Source: an uncultured Lacinutrix sp. (lineage in GTDB: Bacteria > Bacteroidota > Bacteroidia > Flavobacteriales > Flavobacteriaceae). From it: DNA of 64,000 bases. The stretch lies in contig NZ_CANMRQ010000013.1 of assembly GCF_947500325.1 (NCBI RefSeq), forward strand, positions 38,257-102,256, read 5' to 3'. Positions 34,990 through 44,072 of this stretch are shown here, piece after piece. How positions within the stretch are numbered: the stretch's first letter is position 1; each line of letters starts with the position of its first letter. Below the pieces are notes generated by a model. The model made no database searches. It had not been told where the DNA came from and worked only from the letters and a program-made list of their open reading frames with translations. Made by a program: the position numbers and the translations under genes.

Positions 34990-36273
34990 ATGAAAATAAA
35001 CTACATTCATTCTCTTTTTTTGGACTGTAATAGTATTAGTACTGATACTAGAAAAGTTTCGCAAAACAATTTATTCTTTGCCTTAAAAGGTGATAATTTT
35101 AATGGCAATAAGTTTGCAAAAATGGCTCTAGAAAAAGGAGCTAAATATGCAATTGTTGATGAAGCAGAATATAATACTTCTTCTCAAACCATACTAGTTG
35201 ATGATAGTCTTGCAACTTTACAAGCTCTAGCTACTTATCATCGTAATTACTTAAATACTCCCATAATAGCCTTAACAGGTAGTAATGGAAAAACGACTAC
35301 TAAAGAACTTATTAATGCTACGCTATCTCAAAAATATAATACTACAGCAACTGTTGGTAATTTAAATAATCATATTGGAGTACCTCTAACCATTTTATCT
35401 ATGACCAAAGAAACAGAAATTGGTATCGTAGAAATGGGAGCTAATCACTTAAAAGAAATTGAATTTTTATGCGAAATAGCAAAACCTGACTTTGGTTATA
35501 TTACCAATTTTGGGAAAGCCCATTTAGAAGGTTTTGGAGGTATTGAAGGTGTTATAAAAGGTAAAAGCGAGCTTTATAAATTCCTCATGGATAACGACAA
35601 GCATATTTTTTTAAATGCTGATGATAATTTACAAAAGGAAAAGCTTAATGCTTACACGAAAAAAATTGGATTTAGTAAAACAGATGAAAATTATTACAAT
35701 ATAATTTCCACAAACGCAAACCCTTTTGTTTCTCTTAAAGCTGATAATGTTGTTATAAATTCTAATTTAATTGGAGAGTACAACTTTACAAATATTTGTG
35801 CAGCAGTAATTATTGCTAAACATTTTAATGTAGATATTAATTCTATAAAAAAAGGTATTGAAAACTATGTCCCAACTAATAATCGCTCTCAAATTATTAC
35901 AAAGTCTACTAATAAAATTATTTTAGATGCTTACAATGCTAATCCTAGTAGTATGAAAGCAGCTCTTTCTAATTTCGAAAATTTGTCTGACAGTAGTAAA
36001 ATTGTAATACTTGGAGATATGTTTGAGCTTGGTTCTTCTTCAGAAGAAGAACACCAAGAGATTAGTAACCTAATAGAAAAATTAAACATTCAACAAGCCA
36101 TATTAGTTGGTGAACACTTCTATAAGAGCACGAGCAATTTAGATTATATTAAGCGTTATGAGTCTTTTGAAGATTTAAAAGAAGTATTTGATTCTAATTC
36201 TTATAAAAATGCAACGATTCTTATTAAAGGTTCTAGAGGTATGGCTTTAGAGCGTATTTTAGATTTGCTTTAA
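34990..36273 (+). CDS. murF: UDP-N-acetylmuramoyl-tripeptide--D-alanyl-D-alanine ligase
   Basis: A 427-residue Mur ligase that completes the UDP-MurNAc-pentapeptide of peptidoglycan in the cytoplasm. The N-terminal domain begins DCNSISTDTRKVSQNNLFFALKG; the ATP loop is ALTGSNGKTTTKELI (about residues 94-108); the conserved NNHIGVPLT and the Asn-Pro region ILDAYNANPSSM typical of MurF are present. The last 15 bases overlap the convergent hydrolase gene. It follows gldJ as in other flavobacteria. Confidence 0.95.
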   Translation: MKINYIHSLFLDCNSISTDTRKVSQNNLFFALKGDNFNGNKFAKMALEKGAKYAIVDEAEYNTSSQTILVDDSLATLQALATYHRNYLNTPIIALTGSNGKTTTKELINATLSQKYNTTATVGNLNNHIGVPLTILSMTKETEIGIVEMGANHLKEIEFLCEIAKPDFGYITNFGKAHLEGFGGIEGVIKGKSELYKFLMDNDKHIFLNADDNLQKEKLNAYTKKIGFSKTDENYYNIISTNANPFVSLKADNVVINSNLIGEYNFTNICAAVIIAKHFNVDINSIKKGIENYVPTNNRSQIITKSTNKIILDAYNANPSSMKAALSNFENLSDSSKIVILGDMFELGSSSEEEHQEISNLIEKLNIQQAILVGEHFYKSTSNLDYIKRYESFEDLKEVFDSNSYKNATILIKGSRGMALERILDLL

Positions 36274-37038
36274 AAATGATTTAAAAGCTTTCCAATAGCC
36301 ATCTACACCTTCAGTAGTAATCCATAATGCTCTTGAACCATGTATCCCTTTTTCTTTAGGTTTATAATGTACTAGTTTTTCTTTATTGACTTTACTCATC
36401 ATCTCCTCTAATGCTTTGGTTTCATTATTAGATGCAGTAACAAAAACTGGTTTTGACAATGTTTTTATAGATTCTTGAATATTCATTCCTTTAAAATATT
36501 CGCCTGGGCTAAATGCTGCAACTGCATTAATTTTATCATTTTTATTGGCTATTAAAAGTGCTAAAGTTGCAGAATAAGAACTTCCTACTAATAGTATTTC
36601 TTTATTACCATTATTTATATAAGTATAGTCTATTGCAGCTTCTATATCTTGTCTAGCATCTAAAAAAGCTGTTCCCAGATCTTTAGATTTAGCTAACTTA
36701 GCAGTTTCATTAACTATATCATTTGCAATATTACCAGAACGCTGATCTATAGCCATTACAGAATAACCTAATTCATTTAATTTAACAGCAGTATCTTTAT
36801 ATTCACCTCTACTAAATCCAGCTTGATGGCATAATAGTATAGATACTGGTTTATTATTTACTTTATAAACATCTGCAGTAATTGTTAATCCATCTTTAGA
36901 CGGAAAAGTAATAGTTTCTTTTAAAGTTTTCTTTTCTACAACTTCAATCTCGTTCTTAACAATTTGCTCTTTTTTTTTATCTGTTTTACAAGCTATAATA
37001 AGACTTAAAAATAAAACGCATAACACTATTTTTCTCAT
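36259..37038 (-). CDS. Alpha/beta-hydrolase lipoprotein
   Basis: A 259-residue predicted lipoprotein (lipobox LIIAC, Cys17) with a dienelactone-hydrolase/acyl-peptidase-like alpha/beta fold. The likely nucleophile is Ser in VGSSYSATL; oxyanion region SILLCHQAGFSRGEY; catalytic His probably in KEKGIHGSRALW near the end, with Asp upstream. Substrate unknown. Its 3' end overlaps murF by 15 bases. Upstream, a stable hairpin at 37075-37100 lies 37 bases before the start codon. Confidence 0.85.
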   Translation of the reverse strand: MRKIVLCVLFLSLIIACKTDKKKEQIVKNEIEVVEKKTLKETITFPSKDGLTITADVYKVNNKPVSILLCHQAGFSRGEYKDTAVKLNELGYSVMAIDQRSGNIANDIVNETAKLAKSKDLGTAFLDARQDIEAAIDYTYINNGNKEILLVGSSYSATLALLIANKNDKINAVAAFSPGEYFKGMNIQESIKTLSKPVFVTASNNETKALEEMMSKVNKEKLVHYKPKEKGIHGSRALWITTEGVDGYWKAFKSFLKQI

Positions 37039-37074
37039 TGTGACTATTTTAAATTAAAGATAAAAAATAAAACA

Positions 37075-37100
37075 TAACCAGCTACATAAGTAGCTGGTTA
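37075..37100 (-). terminator. Hairpin with terminator-like features upstream of the hydrolase gene
   Basis: TAACCAGCTAC (37075-37085) pairs perfectly with GTAGCTGGTTA (37090-37100), loop ATAA. On the minus strand it is followed by a T-rich stretch (GTTTTATTTTTTATC). It stands 97 bases after another terminator and just before a gene start, so it could be the terminator of a small RNA or an attenuator. Confidence 0.55.
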
Positions 37101-37194
37101 CTTTATCTTTACTTATATAAAATAAAGACATTCCTTTGCGTGTTTATCACTTTTTGGTTGTGATTATTTAATACGAGAAAATCCATTAAACTCG

Positions 37195-37225
37195 AAAAAA
37201 AGCTTCAGTATTACTACTGAAGCTT
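37195..37225 (-). terminator. Terminator after the small lipoprotein gene
   Basis: AAGCTTCAGTA (37200-37210) and TACTGAAGCTT (37215-37225) make an 11-base-pair perfect stem; on the minus strand it is followed by a run of T (plus A-run 37195-37200). Confidence 0.85.
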
Positions 37226-37259
37226 GAATACAAAGGTTAATATAAGACTAAATCTATTT

Positions 37260-37691
37260 TTAATTATCTCCAGAAAAACTCCAATTACTTCCATTTGCAG
37301 TAATTCCTACTGATAGTTCTGTCCCTCCATTTATAGAAACACCTTCTGAACTATTACCAGTAGTAGCAGATGTAAAATTGCCATTTGAGGAAATGAATCT
37401 AAAACCAGTTAACTCGGGTACGCCATCACTAAATGTAATTTTATAAACTTTATCTCCTGTAGCTACTATTGTTGCTGTTCCGTTTGTATTTTCTATTGGA
37501 ACTGTTGCAGATGGTGTTTGGTATGCTAATGTTCCTGTATATGTATTAATAACAGATGCTGGCAATGTTACATAAGTAACGCCTTGCGGTTCGGAATTAT
37601 CGTCATCTTTACTACATGAAAAAGATAATAATAAGGTTAATATTAATACTGTTTTTACTACTGTTGAAAATTGTGTTTTTAAAGTTTTCAT
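37260..37691 (-). CDS. Small lipoprotein with a secreted beta domain shared with 40977
   Basis: A 143-residue predicted lipoprotein (lipobox LLSFSC, Cys26). Residues 49-143 form one beta-rich domain with the pattern INTYTGTL ... NGTATI ... YKITFSDGVPELTGFRF ... NFTSAT ... WSFSGDN. The same pattern occurs twice in the protein encoded at 40977-42050 on the other side of the two-component genes. No named family recognised. It could be a ligand-binding or lipid-binding sandwich. It is followed by a strong terminator and lies 143 bases downstream of the LytTR regulator gene. Confidence 0.7.
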   Translation of the reverse strand: MKTLKTQFSTVVKTVLILTLLLSFSCSKDDDNSEPQGVTYVTLPASVINTYTGTLAYQTPSATVPIENTNGTATIVATGDKVYKITFSDGVPELTGFRFISSNGNFTSATTGNSSEGVSINGGTELSVGITANGSNWSFSGDN

Positions 37692-37834
37692 TGTTTTGAA
37701 TTTTTAAGTTAATACTTTGGATTAATTTTTATTCAAAACTAAAGGGTATTCAAATTGAATTTTAGAAGATGTGGCTTAATGCCATATTAAAGCGGACGAA
37801 TTACTATATGTTGTTGCTAAACGTTTTTTAAGAT

Positions 37835-38551
37835 TTATACAATGTTTATTTTTTTATACAATTGAGCCTTAAAAGTTCTCCCAACAGGTACCGTATAACC
37901 TTTTATATCTATAGTTTGATCAGATTCGTATAACGAATCTACTTTCTTCCAATTAATAATATAAGAACGATGTGTTTGAATAAACATTTCGGAATTAAGT
38001 AATTTATGTAATCCTAAAATAGAATTCCTAACTGAATATTTTTTTCCTTCATCTGTTACAATAGTGCAGTAGTTTTTAGTATCTGTATGCGCAAAGAGTA
38101 TAGAAGATATTAGAACTTTAATTAGTTTATTTCCGTTTTTAATAAACAATTCATCAACACTCGAGGTAACTTCAAAATCTTGAACATTAGAAGTTTTACT
38201 TTCAGCTATTAAAAGTGCTGCTCTTAAATCTTTTTCATTTATTGGTTTCGTTAAATATGCAATTGGAGAAACTTCTGCAGCTTCTATAATAACATCTTTT
38301 CCTTTTTCTGAAGATGTAAAAATAATAGGAATATTATGAGACTCCACTAAACGCTTTGCTAAAGCGACTCCTGCTTGTTTACCGTTTAAATGAATATCCA
38401 TTAAAACTACTTCTGGTTGTAATTCTCCTATTTGTTCTTGAGCTTCAAAAGGGTCATCACTAGTACCTATAACGTCATACTCTAATGTTTCTAATGTAAT
38501 TAAAATATCTTCTAATTGAAAGACTTCATCTTCTACTACGTATACTGTCAT
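37835..38551 (-). CDS. LytTR-family response regulator
   Basis: A 238-residue response regulator. The receiver domain (1-120) has the acidic pair in VYVVEDE, phospho-acceptor Asp in VVLMDIHLNG (about residue 52), the Thr/Ser in IIFTSS and the Lys in YLTKPI. The C-terminal LytTR DNA-binding domain (about 138-238) includes ILFAHTDTKNYCTIVT and FIQTHRSYIINWKKVDSL. It lies 3 bases after the TPR histidine kinase gene and is its likely partner. Probable targets are the flanking secreted-domain genes (inference). Confidence 0.92.
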   Translation of the reverse strand: MTVYVVEDEVFQLEDILITLETLEYDVIGTSDDPFEAQEQIGELQPEVVLMDIHLNGKQAGVALAKRLVESHNIPIIFTSSEKGKDVIIEAAEVSPIAYLTKPINEKDLRAALLIAESKTSNVQDFEVTSSVDELFIKNGNKLIKVLISSILFAHTDTKNYCTIVTDEGKKYSVRNSILGLHKLLNSEMFIQTHRSYIINWKKVDSLYESDQTIDIKGYTVPVGRTFKAQLYKKINIV

Positions 38552-38554
38552 TTT

Positions 38555-40768
38555 TTAAGCTGAAATGGAATTACTATCTACAATATCTTTTGATGTTTCT
38601 AAAATAGGAAAACTTAAATCAAAACGGGTTCCTATTTGTAATTTAGATGATACTGAAATTTTCCCCTTTTGCATAGTTACAAATCTATGTACTAAATTCA
38701 AGCCAATTCCTGTGCCCTTTTCTCCTTGCGTTCCTATTGCCGAATTATTTCCTTCAAATTGAAATAATTGAGCCTGTTGATTTTCACTCATTCCTACTCC
38801 TGTATCACTTACTGAACATTTTAAAATATTAAACTCTTTTTCAAATTCAATTTTTATCGTTCCGTTTTCAGTATATTTTAAAGCATTTCCTATGAGATTT
38901 CTAAAAATAATATGAAACGCTCCTTTATCAAAAAGAATACTATGGTCTTTAGTGTAAATTAATTCAAGATTAGTCTCCTTATCTTTAGAGTGCTGTCTGA
39001 AGTTTGAGATCAAGTTTTCAAACTCTTTCTTTAAAGACAACTCTTCTACTTTAAAAACATAACCATTCATTTGTACTAAAGACCAGTTTAATAAATTATC
39101 TAACATATTAGATAAGTTATTAGAATTGTTTTGCAACTCGTTAGACAATACTTTAACTCGATCGTAATTCTTTTTATTTACATGATGACTTAGCACTTTT
39201 CCTGCACGTTGAAAAGGAATTAACATACCTCTTAGATCATGAGCTATGATTGAAAAAAGCCTGTTTTTAATTCCATTTACTTTATTTAAACTATTATTTG
39301 CATTTGACAATTCTCGTTTTTGTTTTTTTAACTTACTGTTAATCCAAAAACCAAAGACTAAACCAGAAGCTAACAATCCTGCCAATAATAAAAACATATT
39401 CTGTCTTGATTTAGCTCTTTGTGTTAAAAGCTCTTGCTCTCTTCTTTCTTTATCAAGTGCAATTATTTTTAATTCTTTACCTTGGGTATCATATTTTTTT
39501 TCTAATTCTGCTATTTTAGTGTTGGATTCTACAGAACTAATTGAATCTCTTAAAGCATAGTATGACAAATAATTATTTAATGATTGCTCATAATCTTCTG
39601 TTGCTTTATAATATTTTCCTTTCGCCAAAAACACCTCGCTTTTATCATCTATTGTAGGTGCATATTCGTTATTTACAACAACTTCTAATACATTTAAATA
39701 TTTATATGCTTTTTTATATTTTTTTTTAATTAAGTTAAGATTAAACAAAGCACGTGCAGCATTTCGCTTTATATGCGGGATATTACTATTCTTGGCTATA
39801 AGATATGCACCATCATAATAATTTTTAGCTGTTTCATAGTCTTTATATTGATTAAGGTAAAAATGACCTATTTCTAAATCTATTTGAGCTTCGCGTTCAG
39901 ACATTTTAAGATTTTGAGCTATGCGCTTTGCCGAATCCAAATGCTTAATAGTCTTATCATATAACTTCTCTTTAGTATAGCTTTTAGAAATCATAGCATG
40001 ACTAAAAAGTAATATGAATTGATTTTCAGATTTTTTTGAGCTTTCTATACTTTTCTTTAAATATTTTTTAGCCAAAAGTTTATTATTATTTTCAGAATAA
40101 ATATACCCTAGCATATAATAAGTAACATCTACATCTAAAACGCCTTGTCTTTCTTTTAATTCTAAAGCTTTTATAAAAGATGATGTTGCTTTTTCGAATT
40201 TACTGTCATTATAATATTGTATCCCTAAATTATGATACAAATTGGGCAAAGTTATTGTATCATTAATTTTATGAGCTAAATCTATAGATTTGTTCATAAA
40301 ACGATAAGATTCTTCAGTTTCACCTTTAAGACCTTTTAATCTACTTAATTGCCCATAATAGTCGACACTATATTTACTGTCATTATATTTTTCATAGTAA
40401 AATTTTGCTTTTTCTATAGATACTTCTGCTTTTTCAATATCCTCAATATCCATATAAAAACCTGCTTGAGAAATATATACTGCAATAAGAATTTCTTTGT
40501 TTTTAATAGACTCACCAATTTCTATGGCCTTATTGTAATAAAATAGAGAGGAATCTCTACTGGAAGTATAAAAAGTTTTAGCTATGTGCTTGTAAATCTC
40601 TACTTTTTGAGAGTTTGACACTTTATTAATATATGATTTACTATAATTAATTATAGAGTCATTTGTTGTTATATCACTTAGACCTTTCTTCCAGTCTTGA
40701 TATATTAAATCTTGTGTATAAGCTACACTTACAAAAAAAAGTAGAATTAATACTAGTGTTCTTTTCAA
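38555..40768 (-). CDS. TPR-sensor histidine kinase
   Basis: A 737-residue membrane kinase. Signal peptide residues 1-18; periplasmic tetratricopeptide array of about 8-9 repeats up to residue 400; transmembrane helix at about 450-471; coiled coil; then the H-box SIIAHDLRGMLIPFQRAGK, N-box NLIGNALKYTENG, G1 DTGVGMS and G2 GTGIGLNLV. The kinase core is related to that encoded at 15473 but without an adjacent regulator there. Here the LytTR regulator follows by 3 bases, forming a complete two-component pair. Confidence 0.92.
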   Translation of the reverse strand: MKRTLVLILLFFVSVAYTQDLIYQDWKKGLSDITTNDSIINYSKSYINKVSNSQKVEIYKHIAKTFYTSSRDSSLFYYNKAIEIGESIKNKEILIAVYISQAGFYMDIEDIEKAEVSIEKAKFYYEKYNDSKYSVDYYGQLSRLKGLKGETEESYRFMNKSIDLAHKINDTITLPNLYHNLGIQYYNDSKFEKATSSFIKALELKERQGVLDVDVTYYMLGYIYSENNNKLLAKKYLKKSIESSKKSENQFILLFSHAMISKSYTKEKLYDKTIKHLDSAKRIAQNLKMSEREAQIDLEIGHFYLNQYKDYETAKNYYDGAYLIAKNSNIPHIKRNAARALFNLNLIKKKYKKAYKYLNVLEVVVNNEYAPTIDDKSEVFLAKGKYYKATEDYEQSLNNYLSYYALRDSISSVESNTKIAELEKKYDTQGKELKIIALDKERREQELLTQRAKSRQNMFLLLAGLLASGLVFGFWINSKLKKQKRELSNANNSLNKVNGIKNRLFSIIAHDLRGMLIPFQRAGKVLSHHVNKKNYDRVKVLSNELQNNSNNLSNMLDNLLNWSLVQMNGYVFKVEELSLKKEFENLISNFRQHSKDKETNLELIYTKDHSILFDKGAFHIIFRNLIGNALKYTENGTIKIEFEKEFNILKCSVSDTGVGMSENQQAQLFQFEGNNSAIGTQGEKGTGIGLNLVHRFVTMQKGKISVSSKLQIGTRFDLSFPILETSKDIVDSNSISA

Positions 40769-40976
40769 AATAACATATTTACTAACAACTAAAATACAAA
40801 ATTCGTATTTGGTTTAGTTAATCATTTATTAGTTTAAAAATCATTAATCCCGTAAAAAATAACATTAAACCACGTAATTATACCAAACAACCTCAAACAA
40901 AATTATCATCTCAGTTTTCAAAATACTTTTACAGTAAGTAATTAAATGTATTACTATTAATTAAATCCAAAATATT

Positions 40977-42050
40977 ATGAAAACAGTTACATTAAATCAA
41001 ACAAAGCTAATAATTACTACTGTTATTTTATTAAGTGCCTTAACAACAAAAGCATTTAACATAAGTCTAGTACAAGTAAACTCCCAGTTACCTTCTTTTT
41101 TAATTGGTACCTATAACGGTAGTTTAATGACAAATAACACCATGAAAAACAATGGTAGTTGTACCATAAAACGGAGCAGAAACTCAAGCTATATCTTTAC
41201 TTTTAGTAATGGTATTCAATCTATTAGAAATATAAAATTTTCAAAAGATGATGACACCTATACTTCTTCTTTTATATATAAAGGAAAAACATTTGCTGTT
41301 ATAGTTGATGAAGATGGAGACTTAGTAATTAACTCAACTTCCGGCTATTCAAATATTTTAAGCTTTAGCGGAGCAATAGATATTAGTCATAATAGCCAAA
41401 ATAACACCTCTATAATTTCTAGCAATGGAGAGCAATCTATAGCAACAGATAGTAATAGTGTTTTTGTACAAAATGGCAACCAAACCATTAGAAACAATAA
41501 CACAGTTGAATTACACAATGAAACCCAAGGTATAAGAGCAACTAATGATAGTGTTAATATAAATAATGGCAATGTTAACATTAGTACTAACAGTACTGGA
41601 GTAAGCATTAATGGTAGTATTAATATTGGACATCACCAACCTAATGTACAAGTAGAGATTTGTTATGGTTGGACAAATTGTTCTATATCTAATTGTTCAC
41701 ATGAAAATACATCTCAACATTATTATGAATGCGGTTCACATGAAATTTCACAATTACCAAAACATGCTATAGGTTTTTACAAAGGCAAATTAAATGGCTA
41801 TAGAACCGATACTAAAAAAGGCATCTGCAAAATAGTAGAAACTGGTTGTAAAACTTACAGATTAGATTTTAGCAACAACCTTCCATCTATTCATGGTGTA
41901 CAATTTGGGAGAATAAACAATTTTGAAGAATATACTTCAGTCGTTATAGAAGGGCAATATTCAGCTGCTATTGAAATAGACATGACTTTTAAAGACTTGA
42001 GTATTGACGGAGAAATTATGGCCATCGATTTTGATGGCGACAAACAATAA
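40977..42050 (+). CDS. Secreted protein with two copies of a beta domain and an Asn/Ser-rich linker
   Basis: A 357-residue exported protein (signal peptide about 1-26). Domain 1 (41-134: IGTYNGSL ... YIFTFSNGIQSIRNIKF ... LSFSG) and domain 2 (263-357: IGFYKGKL ... YRLDFSNNLPSIHGVQF ... LSIDGEI) are related to each other and to the single domain of the lipoprotein at 37260. Between them residues 135-225 are low-complexity Asn/Ser/Thr/Ile-rich (probably a beta-helix or adhesin-like linker) and a Cys/His-rich patch follows (CYGWTNCSISNCSHE ... YYECGSHE). It is divergent from the histidine kinase gene and 50 bases upstream of the beta-barrel gene. Confidence 0.75.
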   Translation: MKTVTLNQTKLIITTVILLSALTTKAFNISLVQVNSQLPSFLIGTYNGSLMTNNTMKNNGSCTIKRSRNSSYIFTFSNGIQSIRNIKFSKDDDTYTSSFIYKGKTFAVIVDEDGDLVINSTSGYSNILSFSGAIDISHNSQNNTSIISSNGEQSIATDSNSVFVQNGNQTIRNNNTVELHNETQGIRATNDSVNINNGNVNISTNSTGVSINGSINIGHHQPNVQVEICYGWTNCSISNCSHENTSQHYYECGSHEISQLPKHAIGFYKGKLNGYRTDTKKGICKIVETGCKTYRLDFSNNLPSIHGVQFGRINNFEEYTSVVIEGQYSAAIEIDMTFKDLSIDGEIMAIDFDGDKQ

Positions 42051-42100
42051 ATTTTTAAAACAATTAATTATAAATCCAAATATTAAAAACAAGTAACATT

Positions 42101-42589
42101 ATGAAAAAATTATTTTTAACATTAATAATAGCTTTTAGCATTACAATATCATCAAAGGCTCAAGAAGGCTTTTCGGCTCAAGCAGGACTTTCTTTAGTAA
42201 ATACATCTGTAGAAGTTATGGGGGCAAGCGCATCAGAATCTGAAATCGGTTTTTATGCTGGTGCCGGCTATCAATTTGATTTGAGTGATAAAATAGCTTT
42301 ACAACCTTCATTACTTTTTAGTCTAGTAAAAGATTTAAACTCATTGTATGTCCCAGTAATGGTTAAATATAATATTACAGATAAGTTTAATATACAAGCT
42401 GGTCCACAAATAAATTACTTGTTAGAAGATATAGATAAAGGTGCTTTTGGTATTGATGTATCTGCTGGATTAGGTTATTTAATTTCTGATAAATTATATG
42501 CTCAAGCTAGATACGGGTTACAAGTATCTAGAACTATAGATAATTATGACATAAACACATTACATATAGGAATTGGTTATAATTTTTAA
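42101..42589 (+). CDS. Outer-membrane beta-barrel protein
   Basis: A 162-residue porin-family or OmpW/OmpA-like small barrel. Signal peptide residues 1-20 (SSKAQ). The mature part has alternating amphipathic strands with glycine/tyrosine pairs (GFYAGAGYQFDLSDKIALQPSLLF, FNIQAGPQINYLL, KLYAQARYGLQVS) and ends with a C-terminal aromatic strand IGIGYNF, the signal for outer-membrane assembly. It is 50 bases downstream of the two-domain secreted protein and ends in a strong terminator. Possibly part of the same two-component-regulated envelope response. Confidence 0.85.
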   Translation: MKKLFLTLIIAFSITISSKAQEGFSAQAGLSLVNTSVEVMGASASESEIGFYAGAGYQFDLSDKIALQPSLLFSLVKDLNSLYVPVMVKYNITDKFNIQAGPQINYLLEDIDKGAFGIDVSAGLGYLISDKLYAQARYGLQVSRTIDNYDINTLHIGIGYNF

Positions 42590-42613
42590 TTGATTAACTA
42601 AATATTATAACTA

Positions 42614-42645
42614 AAAACCCCAATGCTATTTCACATTGGGGTTTT
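42614..42645 (+). terminator. Terminator after the beta-barrel gene
   Basis: AAAACCCCAATG (42614-42625) pairs perfectly with CATTGGGGTTTT (42634-42645) over 12 bases with an 8-base loop, followed by T-rich sequence. Confidence 0.85.
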
Positions 42646-42674
42646 ATCTATAACTTATATTTTAAATATTTCTC

Positions 42675-42709
42675 AATAAAAAAATCCTCACTTATTAAGT
42701 GAGGATTTT
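42675..42709 (-). terminator. Terminator of the tRNA-Val gene
   Basis: AAAATCCTCACTT (42681-42693) pairs with AAGTGAGGATTTT (42697-42709); on the minus strand a T-run follows (plus A-run 42678-42684). It ends the tRNA transcript 4 bases after the tRNA and probably the long operon upstream. Confidence 0.85.
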
Positions 42710-42713
42710 TATG

Positions 42714-42788
42714 TGGGCGCGAAGGGATTCGAACCCCTGACCCCTTGGGTGTAAACCAAGTGCTCTGAACCAACTGAGCTACGCGCCC
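42714..42788 (-). tRNA. tRNA-Val (anticodon TAC)
   Basis: On the minus strand a complete 75-base cloverleaf begins GGGCGCGTAGCTCAG and includes the acceptor pair GGGCGCG/CGCGCCC with discriminator A. The anticodon stem is CTTGG/CCAAG around the loop TTTACAC, so the anticodon is TAC (valine, codons GTA and others by wobble). The T-arm AGGGGTTCGAATCCCT is intact. CCA is not encoded. A terminator follows immediately. Intact ends and no neighbouring integrase argue against a mobile element here. Confidence 0.96.
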
Positions 42789-42852
42789 TAATTATTAGGT
42801 GTGCAAATATACATGAGATTTTGAATTCACAAAAGGTTTTTTGAAAAAATTT

Positions 42853-44070
42853 TCAAATAATTTCTGAGACAACAAAAGTACTACCTCCAATATATATCAC
42901 ATCTTTTTTATCTGCTAAATCTAAAGCTGTTTTATACGCTTCATTTACAGAATCATAAGCTTCTCCTTTGAAGCCTTTATCTATAAAATAATCTTTAAGG
43001 TCTTTAGCTTTCTTACCTCTTGGAATATTTGGTTTGCAAAAATAATATGTACATTTTTTAGGTAATATATCTATTATTGAATCTAAATCCTTGTCATTTA
43101 CTACTCCAAATACAATATGCAAACGATAATACTCTTCTTTTAAAAGTTGTTTAATCGTATAAATTAAACCCTCTTTATTATGAGCTGTATCTGCTATTAC
43201 TTTAGGATTGTCTTGAATTATTTGCCAACGCCCTAAAAGTTTAGTGTTTTTCACAACATTTATTAACCCTTTTTTTAAATCATTATTTGAGATATTATAC
43301 TCTTGAAGCCTTAATTCTTTAATAGTTTGAATAACTGTTTTAATGTTTTTAGATTGGTAACTCCCTAATAAGTCACTCTTATACATCTCTTTTTCTACTT
43401 GATCTGCAAAAACTAACTTAGATTGTTTTTCACCAGCAATTTTTTTAAAAACAGCTTGAGTTTCTTCTTGGGTTTCTCCTATTATTATTGGAATACTATC
43501 TTTAATAATACCTCCTTTTTCTTTTGCAATAGCAACTAAAGTATTACCCAAGAATTGGGTATGATCAATTCCTATATTAGTAATAACTGAAACTTCTGGT
43601 GTTATAATATTAGTTGAGTCTAGTCTACCTCCTAAACCAACTTCTATAATTGCGATATCAACTCTTTTCTTGGCAAAATATTCGAATGCCATACCAACAG
43701 TCATTTCAAAGAAAGAAAGGTTATTTTCTTCAAAAAAAAATTTATTCCTCTTTATAAAATTAATAACATATTGTTTACTAATCTCTTTTCCATTAATTTT
43801 TATACGTTCTCTAAAATCTTTTAAATGCGGAGACGTATAGAGACCAACATTGTATCCTGCTTCTTGAAGTATTGAAGATAGCATATGACTTGTGGAACCT
43901 TTACCATTAGTTCCCCCTACATGAACAGATTTAAATTTAGTTTCTGGATTACCTAGATGATTGGCTAATAAAATAGTATTAGATAAATCTACCTTATATG
44001 CGCTTTTTCCTTGTTTTTGATACATAGGAAGTTGAGAAAACATCCAATTTACGGTATCATTATATGTCAT
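42853..44070 (-). CDS. folC: Bifunctional folylpolyglutamate synthase/dihydrofolate synthase
   Basis: A 405-residue Mur-ligase-related enzyme that adds glutamate to folates. The ATP loop is HVGGTNGKGSTSHMLSS (about residues 47-62), followed by the FolC signature LYTSPHLKDFRERI, then VEVGLGGRLDSTN-type motif (IIEVGLGGRLDSTNII) and IGIDHTQFLG. The C-terminal domain includes VIADTAHNKEG. It lies 2 bases downstream of the tonB-like gene at 44073, so it is probably transcribed with the energy-transduction cluster, and just upstream of the tRNA-Val gene. Confidence 0.94.
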   Translation of the reverse strand: MTYNDTVNWMFSQLPMYQKQGKSAYKVDLSNTILLANHLGNPETKFKSVHVGGTNGKGSTSHMLSSILQEAGYNVGLYTSPHLKDFRERIKINGKEISKQYVINFIKRNKFFFEENNLSFFEMTVGMAFEYFAKKRVDIAIIEVGLGGRLDSTNIITPEVSVITNIGIDHTQFLGNTLVAIAKEKGGIIKDSIPIIIGETQEETQAVFKKIAGEKQSKLVFADQVEKEMYKSDLLGSYQSKNIKTVIQTIKELRLQEYNISNNDLKKGLINVVKNTKLLGRWQIIQDNPKVIADTAHNKEGLIYTIKQLLKEEYYRLHIVFGVVNDKDLDSIIDILPKKCTYYFCKPNIPRGKKAKDLKDYFIDKGFKGEAYDSVNEAYKTALDLADKKDVIYIGGSTFVVSEII

Positions 44071-44072
44071 TT

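Noticed and set aside
37101..37194. 25-codon minus-strand frame between the two hairpins
   Set aside because: Its stop lies beyond the hairpin, it has no ribosome-site spacing, and half of it is the hairpin itself.
42714..42788. tRNA-Val as an integration site for a mobile element
   Set aside because: No integrase gene, no partial tRNA repeat, and the genes on either side look like stable chromosomal genes.
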